From Leptolyngbya sp. Heron Island J (GTDB taxonomy: Bacteria; Cyanobacteriota; Cyanobacteriia; Phormidesmidales; Phormidesmidaceae), in assembly GCF_000482245.1 (NCBI RefSeq), contig NZ_AWNH01000103.1, positions 1 to 64,000 on the forward strand: a DNA stretch of 64,000 nt, given 5' to 3'. Each line of letters begins with the position of its first letter. Position 1 is the first letter of the stretch. The translations under genes and the position numbers were made by a program. Of this stretch, positions 15,946-24,972 are shown in pieces. The notes below the pieces were generated by a model that was given only the letters and a program-made list of their open reading frames with translations, was not told the origin of the DNA and searched no databases.

Positions 15946-17880
15946 TTAAAACTTCTCCAATAGCTCCCAAGCCGCCTCACTATCTAGGGGTGGCGCAAAC
16001 CAATACCCTTGCCCATAGGTGCAACCCAGCTTGACTAGTTGTTGCGCTTGCCACTCAGTTTCAATCCCCTCAGCAACAACATCGAGTTTTAGCACCTGAG
16101 CCAGCTGCACAATGGCCTCAACAATCTTGAGGGTATCAGCATCAGACTTGATATCTTTAATAAATGCCCGGTCAATTTTGAGGGTATCCACCGGTAGCTG
16201 TTTCAGATAGCTCAAGGATGAATAGCCAGTCCCAAAGTCATCAATGCTAATTTGAATCCCCCAGCGTCTAAGCTGTGCCAGGGTTTCTAACACGGGCTGA
16301 GCATCACCAATCAGCAGGGTCTCAGTGATTTCGAACTTAAGCCAGGCCGGTTGCGCCTGGGTTTGTTGCAACACCGTATAAATCTGTTGAGCAAAATGTT
16401 CACCCTGTAAATGACGCACCGAGAAATTAACACTGACAAAAGGGACTGGCTTCGATGGATAGGCCTGATGCCATTGGCTAAGTTGCTCACAAACTGTACG
16501 AAAGGTCCAGTTGCCCAGCTGTAAAATCAGGTCGCTCTCCTCGGCCAGCGGAATAAAATCTGCAGGTGACATAAAATCAGAGGTGCCCTCGGGCTGCCAG
16601 CGAACCAGGGCCTCATATCCGACAATGGGGGCCGTAGCCGCTGCACAGGTTAATGCCACAATAGGCTGATAAAAAACCTGTAGCTGTTGTTGCCGTAATG
16701 CCTGACGCAGTTTACCTTCAAGGGTCAGACGCTGTAACGCCTGCTGATGCATTTCAGGTTGAAAAATACGCCAGCCTTGGGGTTTTTGTTGAGCTTGAAT
16801 CAGTGCTAAAGAGGCATCTCGCAATACATGCTCAGCCTGGGCATAGCTAGAATCAACCAGCACAATACCGATATTGGCGCTCACGGTAACTTCATAGGTG
16901 CCTAATTTGATCGGCACCGTCAGCCCTTGCTGCAAACGTTTCACTAGGGGGGCAATCCCTGCCGTGTCCGGTAATTTTGGTAACAGAATTGCGAATTTAT
17001 CATCCGCTAAACGTACGGTAAAACTATTGTCGGGAACAACTGCTGTAATCCGATTGGCAATATCAATTAGCAACTGATCGCCCTGCTGGTGGCCCAGGGT
17101 ATCGTTGATGTCTTTGAAGCGATCGCAACTCAACATCAGCAGGGCAGAGGATTCGTACACACTCAATTGACTAGCCTGCACCGTCTCTTCTAAGTGCTTA
17201 AGTAACAATGTCCGGTTAGGCAACCCAGTCAACGAGTCATACATAGCCAAATGCATGAGCTGAGCCTGAGCTTGCTGCCGTTCATAGATTTCTTGCTGGA
17301 GAGCCTGATTAGTCTCATTTAGCTCTTTTGTGCGTTCTAAAACCCGCTGCTCCAGCTCTTGATTATTCTGATAAATTTGTGTCTCAGCAATTTCATATTG
17401 CTGCAAAATGATCCGTAATTTCTGATTTTGCGCTTTAAGCGTCTGTCTTAAATGCTGTAGCTCTAACTGATGCTTGATTCGCACCAATACTTCAGGAATT
17501 TGAAAGGGCTTAGTAATATAGTCAGCACCACCGACAGAGAATGCCTTGAGTTTTTCAGGGACATCATCCAAAGCGCTCATAAAGATGATGGGAATATCCG
17601 CTGTCATAACGTCATTATGCAGATGACGACAAACAGAAAATCCATCTAATCCCGGCATCTTGATATCCAGCAAAATGAGATCAGGCCGTTCAGTGGCAAC
17701 TTCCATAATCGCTAAAGAACCACTAATAGCGTTACGAACGCTATACCCAGCCTCAACCAGTGCTGTCGATAGCAGCTGTAGATTACTGGGCAGATCATCA
17801 ACAATCAAAATCTTTGACGAGCTGCGCTCTTGATGACGCAAGGGCATCTTAGCGATATTAGCGTTAGATATATAGAGCAA
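15946..17880 (-). CDS. Response regulator with GGDEF and EAL domains
   Basis: A 644-residue protein: receiver domain (about 22-140, acceptor Asp72 in LILLDIKMPG, Lys in YITKPF), a coiled coil (about 145-210), a GGDEF domain (about 215-375) and an EAL domain (about 390-640). The GGDEF signature is RLADDKF, so the cyclase site is lost. The EAL domain keeps YEALVRW and DDFGTGYSS and is likely an active c-di-GMP phosphodiesterase. Phosphorylation of the receiver would regulate it. A histidine-kinase-like gene lies 138 bases upstream on the same strand. Confidence 0.88.
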   Translation of the reverse strand: MLYISNANIAKMPLRHQERSSSKILIVDDLPSNLQLLSTALVEAGYSVRNAISGSLAIMEVATERPDLILLDIKMPGLDGFSVCRHLHNDVMTADIPIIFMSALDDVPEKLKAFSVGGADYITKPFQIPEVLVRIKHQLELQHLRQTLKAQNQKLRIILQQYEIAETQIYQNNQELEQRVLERTKELNETNQALQQEIYERQQAQAQLMHLAMYDSLTGLPNRTLLLKHLEETVQASQLSVYESSALLMLSCDRFKDINDTLGHQQGDQLLIDIANRITAVVPDNSFTVRLADDKFAILLPKLPDTAGIAPLVKRLQQGLTVPIKLGTYEVTVSANIGIVLVDSSYAQAEHVLRDASLALIQAQQKPQGWRIFQPEMHQQALQRLTLEGKLRQALRQQQLQVFYQPIVALTCAAATAPIVGYEALVRWQPEGTSDFMSPADFIPLAEESDLILQLGNWTFRTVCEQLSQWHQAYPSKPVPFVSVNFSVRHLQGEHFAQQIYTVLQQTQAQPAWLKFEITETLLIGDAQPVLETLAQLRRWGIQISIDDFGTGYSSLSYLKQLPVDTLKIDRAFIKDIKSDADTLKIVEAIVQLAQVLKLDVVAEGIETEWQAQQLVKLGCTYGQGYWFAPPLDSEAAWELLEKF

Positions 17881-18018
17881 GAGAGTTAAACCGTTGTTAT
17901 CTAGTTGTTATTGATAAAATTTAGCGTTACCCTTTCGTCACTATCAAGCAGTTGTGAGGCTGCTTGCTTAGCCACTACATGCTCATAATTCTATACTAGC
18001 CCTAAGCTTGCTACAGGC

Positions 18019-18924
18019 CTACATAGTTGCCGGTAGCTTTACAGTAATTATAGGAACATCTGCTGCTGTCGGTAGCAGCAAGTCTCCATTGAGGGATTTC
18101 ACCATTTCTTGAGCAACAGCCAACGTCAGGCCTGTAGAAAGATAAACCGATGAGAGATTGCTTAAATCCACTTCACGACCGTAAAGGGAGGTATCTAGTC
18201 TGACACTAAGATCATCGACCGGACGATCAGCCTCTAAACGCAGGATTACATACTCCCCTTCCTCAAAGGCTTCCAGGGTAATATCACCTAATTTTGTAGA
18301 AGTAATGGCGTCGTCAATAAGGCTAATCAACATCATCTGTAACCACTTTAGATCGCTAACCACCGACAGATCGGTGGGCTTCAATGTCAGACGTACATTG
18401 CTATTGGCGGCCTGAAGATGGGTGAGTTCTTCTAAGGTTTGAAATAGCGTTTTTAGAGCAATGGGTTCCAGGGTAGGAACTTCACGCCCAATATCCAGCT
18501 TTGAGGCCGCAATAATGGTATCAAACAGCTGTAAAACCTTATATGCTGCCTCCTTAGCCTCGGCAGTAAATTGTTTTTCCTCTTCGGGGGTTTCGCATAA
18601 TCCTTCTAAGATCAGCTGATGTAAACCAATCACGCTGTTGATGGGCGATCTCAACTCATGGGCGGTACGAGCCAAAAACCCGCTCTTAAACCGTTCTAAC
18701 TGACTCAACCGTTCATAGGCGAGGGCTTTGGGCTCGTCCGGGGGTGTGCCCTGGAGGGTAGGAGTAGGCTGGGGCCGCATGTCCTCTTCAGGTAGGGAAG
18801 CGGGTTCAGGGGCGGCGGCGGGAGCGGCGGCAGCACTTTCAAGCTGACGAGGTCGGCGTAGGCTGGTAGTCACAACTCCACCTAAAAAGCCAAGGCCGAT
18901 GAGTACTGCTGTTTGCCAATCCAT
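18019..18924 (-). CDS. Degenerate sensor histidine kinase
   Basis: A 301-residue protein: one N-terminal membrane helix (3-20), a Pro/Ala-rich linker, a HisKA dimerisation domain with phospho-acceptor box RTAHELRSPINS (His89), and a C-terminal domain shaped like HATPase. The ATP-binding N-box reads LISLIDDAITST with Asp for Asn, and no DxGxG loop is present. It may bind a partner kinase or act only as a phosphatase or scaffold. It is followed on the same strand by the receiver-GGDEF-EAL gene, a possible partner. Confidence 0.7.
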   Translation of the reverse strand: MDWQTAVLIGLGFLGGVVTTSLRRPRQLESAAAAPAAAPEPASLPEEDMRPQPTPTLQGTPPDEPKALAYERLSQLERFKSGFLARTAHELRSPINSVIGLHQLILEGLCETPEEEKQFTAEAKEAAYKVLQLFDTIIAASKLDIGREVPTLEPIALKTLFQTLEELTHLQAANSNVRLTLKPTDLSVVSDLKWLQMMLISLIDDAITSTKLGDITLEAFEEGEYVILRLEADRPVDDLSVRLDTSLYGREVDLSNLSSVYLSTGLTLAVAQEMVKSLNGDLLLPTAADVPIITVKLPATM

Positions 18925-19055
18925 AGGAATTTATAGGTTGTAAATACTGGTGTAATTAGAAAAGTAAATTAGGAATCAAGCTTGCATGCGTCCTGAGTTG
19001 TGTAGATGCTGAGGTCATTTCCTGTTCATCGGAGCGCATCCTCATTACTTATACT

Positions 19056-19661
19056 CTACAAATATACGGTTCCCTGACGTATCGTCTCCCAATGGTCAGA
19101 TTGCCAACCAGCCACAGTTGAGGGCAATCCGGACGGAGACGGAATGACGGTTTCAGGCCCTAAAGGTTCCAACAGCGTTTGCCAGGCTTGCTCGTCTAAC
19201 CCATATACCTGGGGAAATTGAGCCAGCACCTGATCGTTGGTCATCAGGGTAGGTTGTCCTGACAGATTTGCACTGGTCGTGGCTAATGGTCCTGTCAGGG
19301 TCAGTATCTGTCGAGCAATCGGATGATCGGGCACACGCACACCGATGGTATCGGGTGTTTTCGGATGCATTGCCATCGGTACTTTAGGACTCGCAGGGAC
19401 TACCAGGGTAAGCTGACCAGGCCAATACTGTTCCGTCATGGTTTTCCACTGAGCCATATCCAGGGTGATATAAGGCCAGAGATCAGACGCACTAGCTCCC
19501 ATTAAGATCAAAGACTTTTCGAAGCTGCGCTGTTTGAGCTCATACAGTCGGGGGCTGTGATCAGGCGCTGTAGCTACCCCCCAAACCGTATCCGTGGGCA
19601 ACGCGACAACACTGCCAGAGCAAGCAGCGTCTACATAATTTTGCAAGGAGACGTAGGGCAT
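19056..19661 (-). CDS. tsaC: Threonylcarbamoyl-AMP synthase (Sua5/YrdC family)
   Basis: A 201-residue YrdC-type protein. GSVVALPTDTVWGVA is the family's substrate strand and GPLATTSANLSGQPT the second signature. It makes threonylcarbamoyl-AMP from Thr, bicarbonate and ATP, the first step of the t6A37 modification of ANN-decoding tRNAs. It lacks the Sua5 C-terminal domain. Single gene, with no tsaD/B/E nearby. Confidence 0.88.
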   Translation of the reverse strand: MPYVSLQNYVDAACSGSVVALPTDTVWGVATAPDHSPRLYELKQRSFEKSLILMGASASDLWPYITLDMAQWKTMTEQYWPGQLTLVVPASPKVPMAMHPKTPDTIGVRVPDHPIARQILTLTGPLATTSANLSGQPTLMTNDQVLAQFPQVYGLDEQAWQTLLEPLGPETVIPSPSGLPSTVAGWQSDHWETIRQGTVYL

Positions 19662-19804
19662 AGTTGAAAAAGATGCTGTACCAGACCAAAGGTGTCGTGA
19701 TGGGAATATAAGGGTGCATATCCAGTCCCATGCAACCCCCTCTAAATTAAATCTTGACTCAAAATTTTTAGTTTAGAAGACTCCAACTGGAACGTGCATG
19801 GCAC

Positions 19805-20728
19805 TCATGATTTATGGCTGACTGTCAGCAATGCCTGTCGCAGATTCCCTTCATTGTGCTCTAACGCTGTCTGGGCTGTTGCTTTATCCAAATCAGCCCA
19901 GTGCATCAGGAGGGCAAGTTTAACTTTGTGATCACTCCGATTCAGGAGGCCATCGGCCTGATCTCGGGATAAATCAGTAAGGGCAGAGATAATTCGTAAG
20001 GCCCGATCATGGAGCTTAGTATTAGTGACCGACACATCTACCATGCGATTGCCGTAGACTTTGCCTAGCTTTACCATCACCCCCGTTGACAAAATATTTA
20101 GGGCCATCTTTGTGACGGTGCCTGACTTTAGACGCGTGGACCCGGCCAACACTTCTGGCCCCACGGGTAGCCGCAGGTCAATATCGACCTCAATATCGAC
20201 TTGATCAGCGGGAACACAGGCCATAAAGATGGTAGTCGCCCCCCTCAGGTTTGCCTCTTGGAGTGCACCATGAACATAAGGGGTGGTACCGCCCGCCGTA
20301 ATCCCGACGACAACATCAAGGGCAGAAATTTGATGGGTCGCCATGGTCGCTGCCCCATCGGCAGGCAGATCCTCCAGTGCTTCTGAACTGCGCAGTAAAG
20401 CAGGCGGTCCCCCCGCCAAAATCCCTTGAACTAGCTCGGGAGGGGTGCAAAATGTCGGCGGGCATTCAGCTGCGTCCAAAACCCCTAACCGACCACTGGT
20501 TCCTGCTCCCACATAAAACAACCGGCCCCCATTACGTAGTGAGGTTGCTGTGCGATCAATGGCCTTCGCCAGTAAGGGCGCTGCTGTTGCGATCGCATCC
20601 ACCGTGCGCTGGTCTTCCTGATTAAATACCCGAACCATTTCCAGGGTTGACAGCTGATCTAGATTCTGACTGTTAGGATTAATCTGCTCAGTTAGCAGGT
20701 AGCCACGATTGTTGAGGGTATCCGTCAT
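19805..20728 (-). CDS. murQ: N-acetylmuramic acid 6-phosphate etherase
   Basis: A 307-residue SIS-domain lyase. FYVGAGTSGRLGVLDAAECPPTF is the sugar-phosphate-binding loop, and the C-terminal helical domain is of normal length. It cleaves the lactyl ether of MurNAc-6-P to GlcNAc-6-P in cell-wall recycling. Its start overlaps the stop of the DUF3110 gene upstream by four bases (ATGA), so translation is likely coupled. Confidence 0.93.
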   Translation of the reverse strand: MTDTLNNRGYLLTEQINPNSQNLDQLSTLEMVRVFNQEDQRTVDAIATAAPLLAKAIDRTATSLRNGGRLFYVGAGTSGRLGVLDAAECPPTFCTPPELVQGILAGGPPALLRSSEALEDLPADGAATMATHQISALDVVVGITAGGTTPYVHGALQEANLRGATTIFMACVPADQVDIEVDIDLRLPVGPEVLAGSTRLKSGTVTKMALNILSTGVMVKLGKVYGNRMVDVSVTNTKLHDRALRIISALTDLSRDQADGLLNRSDHKVKLALLMHWADLDKATAQTALEHNEGNLRQALLTVSHKS

Positions 20729-21129
20729 AGCAACTTCTCCAACTGCTGCCGAATCCGATCCAGTTCATTCTGCGACATATCCTGCTCTGATGAGGCAGCT
20801 TCAGTAGGCGTTACACGTTCTTCCGGGCGGGTAGCCGGGTCCCAGTCCGTTGCTTCCAAATTTTGCTCCGGGGGCATCACCAATGTGCCAGTTTCGACAT
20901 GTTTGGCCTCGTAACCGGCTCCGCGACAAAACTCTTCAATTTCTTCTGACTCAAACCCTTCCACACTACAAGGTGGAAAATCCTGCGCCTCCAGCAGTCC
21001 ACCAAAGCGTGTGGCATCGTCTTCGTCTTCAAACATCAGCACGATGTTGCGATCGCCCACTTTTAGGGAATGAATCCCCTCATTTTCAGTGCGAGCGTTA
21101 AACAGAACCACAAAAACACGCATGGCCAT
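20725..21129 (-). CDS. DUF3110 family protein
   Basis: A 134-residue protein with the DUF3110 pattern: MRVFVVLFNARTENEGIHSL, then VLMFEDEDDATRFGGLLEAQ, then an acidic, disordered tail. This family is found in cyanobacteria and plastids and has no known role. The second Met (21123) is better placed behind the GAG sequence and matches family N-termini. It overlaps murQ and is probably co-transcribed with it. Confidence 0.8.
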   Translation of the reverse strand: MAMRVFVVLFNARTENEGIHSLKVGDRNIVLMFEDEDDATRFGGLLEAQDFPPCSVEGFESEEIEEFCRGAGYEAKHVETGTLVMPPEQNLEATDWDPATRPEERVTPTEAASSEQDMSQNELDRIRQQLEKLL

Positions 21130-21352
21130 TCTCAGGTGTAGAAGGTTTGCTAGCTATCTTATCAGTCTCATAAAGTCGATACGCACTGGTCATTCATCCA
21201 TCTAAAAATTTGTAGTAGGCCATGAGCGGTGCGCAATCAGTGGTAAAGATGCTGTACTGGGCTTCAAACATATGGCTGAACCAGCCTCTAATTTCCCAAA
21301 AAATAAAAAATAAATATTACATCCATTCCATCGGTAACCACCTAGACAGACG

Positions 21353-22783
21353 ATGGAAGCACTAAGCATTTCACTAGGAGTAAGCTCAGCACTTACCGCT
21401 ATGTCTAACCAATCGGGAAATATTCAACAATCGTCTGGCCTGACTCGGGCCATCGCCAATTTTTTTCACTTTGATGCCCTTGGTACAGATCTACCCACCG
21501 AAGTACTGGCTGGGGTAACAACGTTTGTCACCATGGCCTACATTCTTATTGTCAATCCGGCCATTTTATCGGAGGCTGTGTTTCTTGAAGGATCAGGGGA
21601 TTTGTTTGGGGAACTGGTAATGGCAACCGGGATCTCAGCTGCGATCGCAACCCTAATTATGGGTCTCTATGCCAAACTCCCCTTTGCCCTGGCTCCTGGC
21701 ATGGGCATCAATGCCTTTTTCGCCTTCACCGTTGTTCTAGGCATGGGAGTAGATTGGCGCGTTGCTTTAGCCGCCGTTTTAATCGAGGGAATTATCTTTA
21801 TTATTCTGACCCTCACCAATGTGCGTAACAAGATTGTTGCCGCAATTCCCGATGCGGTTAAACATGCAACAACTGCAGGCATTGGTTTATTTATTGCCTA
21901 TATTGCTCTGAAGAGTGCGGGCATTATCGCACCATCTGAAGCTACCTTTACTACCCTGGGTGACCTCAGGTCGGCTCCGGCAGCCATGACTCTGCTAGGG
22001 TTAGGCATTACTGCCTTTTTATTCTCTCGTCGGGTGGCGGGCGCATTATTGTGGGGCATCATCGGCACTGCATTCCTGGCCTGGGTATTTGGTGTTGCCC
22101 CCTGGCCAGAAGGTGTTGTTGCCCTACCGGCAGCACCCACACATCTGTTTGGTCAAGCCTTTACCGGTTTAGGTGAGTTGTTTCAACTCAATCTTTTAGA
22201 AGTGATCAGCATTGTGTTTGTTTTCTTATTTGTTGATCTGTTCGATACTATCGGCACACTGACCGGTTTAGGTGCCAAAGCGGGCTACATTGATGGTGAG
22301 GGTAAGTTTCCTGGCGTTGAAAAAGCCTTTATGGCTGACGCTGTCGGCACCACAGCTGGCTCGATTCTAGGCACATCTACTGTTACCACCTATATTGAAT
22401 CTGCTTCAGGCATCTCTGAAGGAGGACGTAGTGGCTTTACAGCAGTCATAGCGGCGGTCCTGTTTCTGTTATCTATCCTCTTCATCCCGCTCTTTGCTGG
22501 CATTCCTGCTTTCGCCACAGCTCCGGCATTGATTATGGTGGGTGTGCTGATGATGTCCGGTGCCAGACTAATTGATTGGGAAGATCCGGCAGCTGCGATC
22601 GCGGCATTCCTCACCATTATCATGATGCCGCTGGCTTACTCCATCGCCGAAGGTCTCGCCATGGGGTTAATTGCCTATCCTGTAGTCAAGGCATTCCAAG
22701 GAAAGGCAAGAGAAACAACTATCGGCATGTGGGTTCTAGCCGCAATCTTTATCCTACGCTACATCTTCGTTGCTGGAGGTTAA
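21353..22783 (+). CDS. NCS2 (AzgA-type) purine permease
   Basis: A 476-residue membrane protein with about 12-14 hydrophobic segments. ALAPGMGINAFFAF and the ESASGISEGGRSGFTAV motif are typical of the AzgA-like hypoxanthine/adenine/guanine permeases of the NCS2 family. It imports purine bases with protons. The N-terminus has an extra Ser/Gln-rich stretch of about 30 residues before the first helix, so a later ATG (21401, MSNQSG) is possible. Confidence 0.88.
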   Translation: MEALSISLGVSSALTAMSNQSGNIQQSSGLTRAIANFFHFDALGTDLPTEVLAGVTTFVTMAYILIVNPAILSEAVFLEGSGDLFGELVMATGISAAIATLIMGLYAKLPFALAPGMGINAFFAFTVVLGMGVDWRVALAAVLIEGIIFIILTLTNVRNKIVAAIPDAVKHATTAGIGLFIAYIALKSAGIIAPSEATFTTLGDLRSAPAAMTLLGLGITAFLFSRRVAGALLWGIIGTAFLAWVFGVAPWPEGVVALPAAPTHLFGQAFTGLGELFQLNLLEVISIVFVFLFVDLFDTIGTLTGLGAKAGYIDGEGKFPGVEKAFMADAVGTTAGSILGTSTVTTYIESASGISEGGRSGFTAVIAAVLFLLSILFIPLFAGIPAFATAPALIMVGVLMMSGARLIDWEDPAAAIAAFLTIIMMPLAYSIAEGLAMGLIAYPVVKAFQGKARETTIGMWVLAAIFILRYIFVAGG

Positions 22784-22817
22784 GAGAAAGCGTGCTCACC
22801 TTATACAAGACTTGAAA

Positions 22818-22862
22818 CCATGAAGGAGCCCTTTCCAGTAAGAGGAAAGGGCTCCTTCATGG
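22818..22862 (+). terminator. Strong hairpin after the purine permease
   Basis: CCATGAAGGAGCCCTTTCC (22818-22836) and its exact complement (22844-22862) with a seven-base loop, a 19-bp stem. It ends the permease transcript even though the following T-tract is poor. Confidence 0.7.
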
Positions 22863-22965
22863 TGGGTTAATCCCCTAACGCCATAAACCCACCCTATCTT
22901 TGTAACCCTCACCACCACTGCCTCTGAAAATATCGCTACAGTGGTAAAAAATAGAGGAATCTGAC

Positions 22966-23955
22966 ATGCGCGGTTGGCAGATGGTCATATCCGGAATACT
23001 CGCCCTAGCCTGCGGTTTTAGCACCGTAAGCTGCACCACGGCCATTGAAACAACACCCCGTATTACCTTCGAAGGCGACACACCTACCTGGGCAGATTCT
23101 GCTAGCTCGGTTATGGGTGAGTTAGAACAGTGGCGCGGCTTAAACTTTAAAGAAAACCTGCAGGTCACCTTTCAACCGCAAGACGATCCGGGCCTTAACG
23201 GCTGGTATAACTCTCAAACCAAGCAGCTCGTTGTGACTACCTCAGGTTCTGAAGAGCTGGGGCGTGGTGTCATGCTCCACGAGATGTTTCATGCCCTGCA
23301 AGATCAGCATTTTGATCTCTACAGCCTACGCCTTCAAACTCAAGACATCCCCGACTATGGCAAAGCCGTTAGCGCCGTCATAGAAGGCGAAGCCATGCTA
23401 GCCGTCAGTGAGCTAATGAACTACGATTTTCTCGCCCATGCTCAGTTGCCTCCTGAAGGCCCGATCAGCGACCAGCTCTTCGAGAATATATTTCTCTATG
23501 GTGCAGGCCTAAAATTTGTCCAAGCTGTCCGCGATCAGGGCGGTTGGGCAGCCGTAGATGCTGTTTTTGCCGAGCCACCTCAGGCAACAGCGCTAATTTT
23601 GAACCCAGAACGCTATTTAGCTGGAGAACGAACGGTTGAACCTATCGAGATTCCTCTTAATTCAGGAGAAACCCTAACAAGCGAGACCATGCGCGGCGAG
23701 TATGCCATTCGCTTAATGCTGGCCAGACAGCCCGAAACACGATCTCTTATGGAAAGTATGGACAACAGCTATGTGACAGATACTCTGGGAGTGATTAACA
23801 ACAATGGCGATGTCATCCATCGCTGGGTTGTTGAACTGAGTCATTCGAGTGCTACCGAGTCATTGGCGGCGGGCTTTAAAACAGCCTTAGCAGAAGAACT
23901 AGCAGAAGAACCTCTAGTAGAGATAGATAACAACTCAATTATTGTTGAATGGTAG
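22966..23955 (+). CDS. Putative exported zinc metallopeptidase lipoprotein
   Basis: A 329-residue protein with a hydrophobic N-terminus (about 5-22) ending in TVSC, a weak lipobox, so it is probably exported and perhaps lipid-anchored. HEMFH at 105-109 is an HExxH zinc motif, and VIEGEA about 31 residues later could give the third, Glu ligand of a gluzincin. No known peptidase family could be named with certainty. The context gives no substrate. Confidence 0.6.
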   Translation: MRGWQMVISGILALACGFSTVSCTTAIETTPRITFEGDTPTWADSASSVMGELEQWRGLNFKENLQVTFQPQDDPGLNGWYNSQTKQLVVTTSGSEELGRGVMLHEMFHALQDQHFDLYSLRLQTQDIPDYGKAVSAVIEGEAMLAVSELMNYDFLAHAQLPPEGPISDQLFENIFLYGAGLKFVQAVRDQGGWAAVDAVFAEPPQATALILNPERYLAGERTVEPIEIPLNSGETLTSETMRGEYAIRLMLARQPETRSLMESMDNSYVTDTLGVINNNGDVIHRWVVELSHSSATESLAAGFKTALAEELAEEPLVEIDNNSIIVEW

Positions 23956-23972
23956 TCTGCAGCTAGCCCACA

Positions 23973-24146
23973 AAAACCTTTCAAACGTCTTTATCGAAGT
24001 AGGGGCAATAGAAGAGAAAATCTCCTAGCTATCTGGTGCTCAGCCTCTGGCTGAGCACCCCTTCGGGCTCCAGTCTCTATGGGTGTTTGCCCTATTACAG
24101 TGGCAGAGCCACGGTATTTCCCCCCAGACAGAGCCTGGGAGCGAGT
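23973..24146 (+). repeat. 174-base direct repeat, copy A (Uma2 tail plus palindromes)
   Basis: Close to copy B at 24787-24960, in the same order and of the same length. It begins with AACCTTTCAAACGTCTTTATCG, the 3' end of a Uma2-type gene whose body is missing, and continues with palindromes: GGTGCTCAGCC-TCT-GGCTGAGCACC (24035-24059), GTGGC-AGA-GCCAC (24100-24112) and a decayed CAGAC-AGA-GCCTG near 24125. Confidence 0.75.
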
Positions 24147-24219
24147 AAGGGGATGCTGTCATGGCTACTGACAGTTATGATGATAAAGAGTAAGCTTACG
24201 TCTGATTGAGGCAACGCTG

Positions 24220-24816
24220 ATGACGATCTCAACGGTTCCTCCAATCCCCAAAGAAAATCGACTGCTTTTCAAAGGCCTCACCTGGCGAGAATTCAAAGCA
24301 GTAGAGCAGCTCCTTGACCAACCAGGTTATCGTCTTTCCTTTCTAGATGGCATATTAGAGATACAGCAAATGCCTGGTGAGCCCCATGAAACTGTCAAAA
24401 AGCGAATTGCAGCACTATTAGAACTCTACTTATTGATGGCTGGGTTCGACTTTCAGCCAACTGGTTCTATGACATTAGAAAATGAAGCCGGTAGCGTTAA
24501 ACGAGAAGCCGACGAATCATACAAACTGACCTCTAACAGCAGACGTCCAGATCTAGTTATTGAAATTGTTTTTTCTAGCGGTGGTATTGATAAACTAGAA
24601 GCTTACAAGCGACTCAAAATAGCTGAAGTCTGGTTATGGGAAGATGGAGTGCTAGAGCTTTATCATTTACAAAATAACAGTAATGAAGCCTGCTATGAGA
24701 AAATCAATCACAGTGAAGCTGTTTCAGGAATTGATTTAGAGGTATTTTGTCGATGTATTCTTATTGAGAATCATGTCGAGGCGCTCAAAACCTTTCAAGC
24801 GTCTTTATCGATGTAG
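24220..24816 (+). CDS. Uma2 family endonuclease-like protein
   Basis: A 198-residue PD-(D/E)XK-fold protein of the Uma2 (DUF820) family. The opening FKGLTWREFKAVEQLL, the strand RPDLVIEIV with its catalytic-type Asp and Glu, and EVWLWEDG are family marks. Such proteins are very numerous in cyanobacteria; most have no proven role. The last codons lie inside repeat copy B, and copy A upstream holds the tail of a second Uma2 gene, so the locus has been duplicated and reduced. Confidence 0.82.
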   Translation: MTISTVPPIPKENRLLFKGLTWREFKAVEQLLDQPGYRLSFLDGILEIQQMPGEPHETVKKRIAALLELYLLMAGFDFQPTGSMTLENEAGSVKREADESYKLTSNSRRPDLVIEIVFSSGGIDKLEAYKRLKIAEVWLWEDGVLELYHLQNNSNEACYEKINHSEAVSGIDLEVFCRCILIENHVEALKTFQASLSM

Positions 24817-24960
24817 GGACAATGGAAGAGAAAATCTCCTAGCTATCTGGTGCCCGGCCTCTAGCTAAGTAACCCCTCTGGGCTCCAGCTTCCTGCAGTA
24901 GTGCAGTGGCAGAGCCACAAACAACAGTATTTTGCTCCAGGCAGAGCCTGGGAGCGAGTT
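24787..24960 (+). repeat. 174-base direct repeat, copy B
   Basis: Starts inside the 3' end of the Uma2 gene and runs through GTGGC-AGA-GCCAC (24906-24918) and GCTCCAGGC-AGA-GCCTGGGAGC (24934-24955). Pairs with copy A. The CAGGCAGAGCCTGGGAGCGAG core resembles a small palindromic repeat that I recall in many cyanobacterial genomes. Confidence 0.75.
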
Positions 24961-24972
24961 CTGCAGCAAAAC

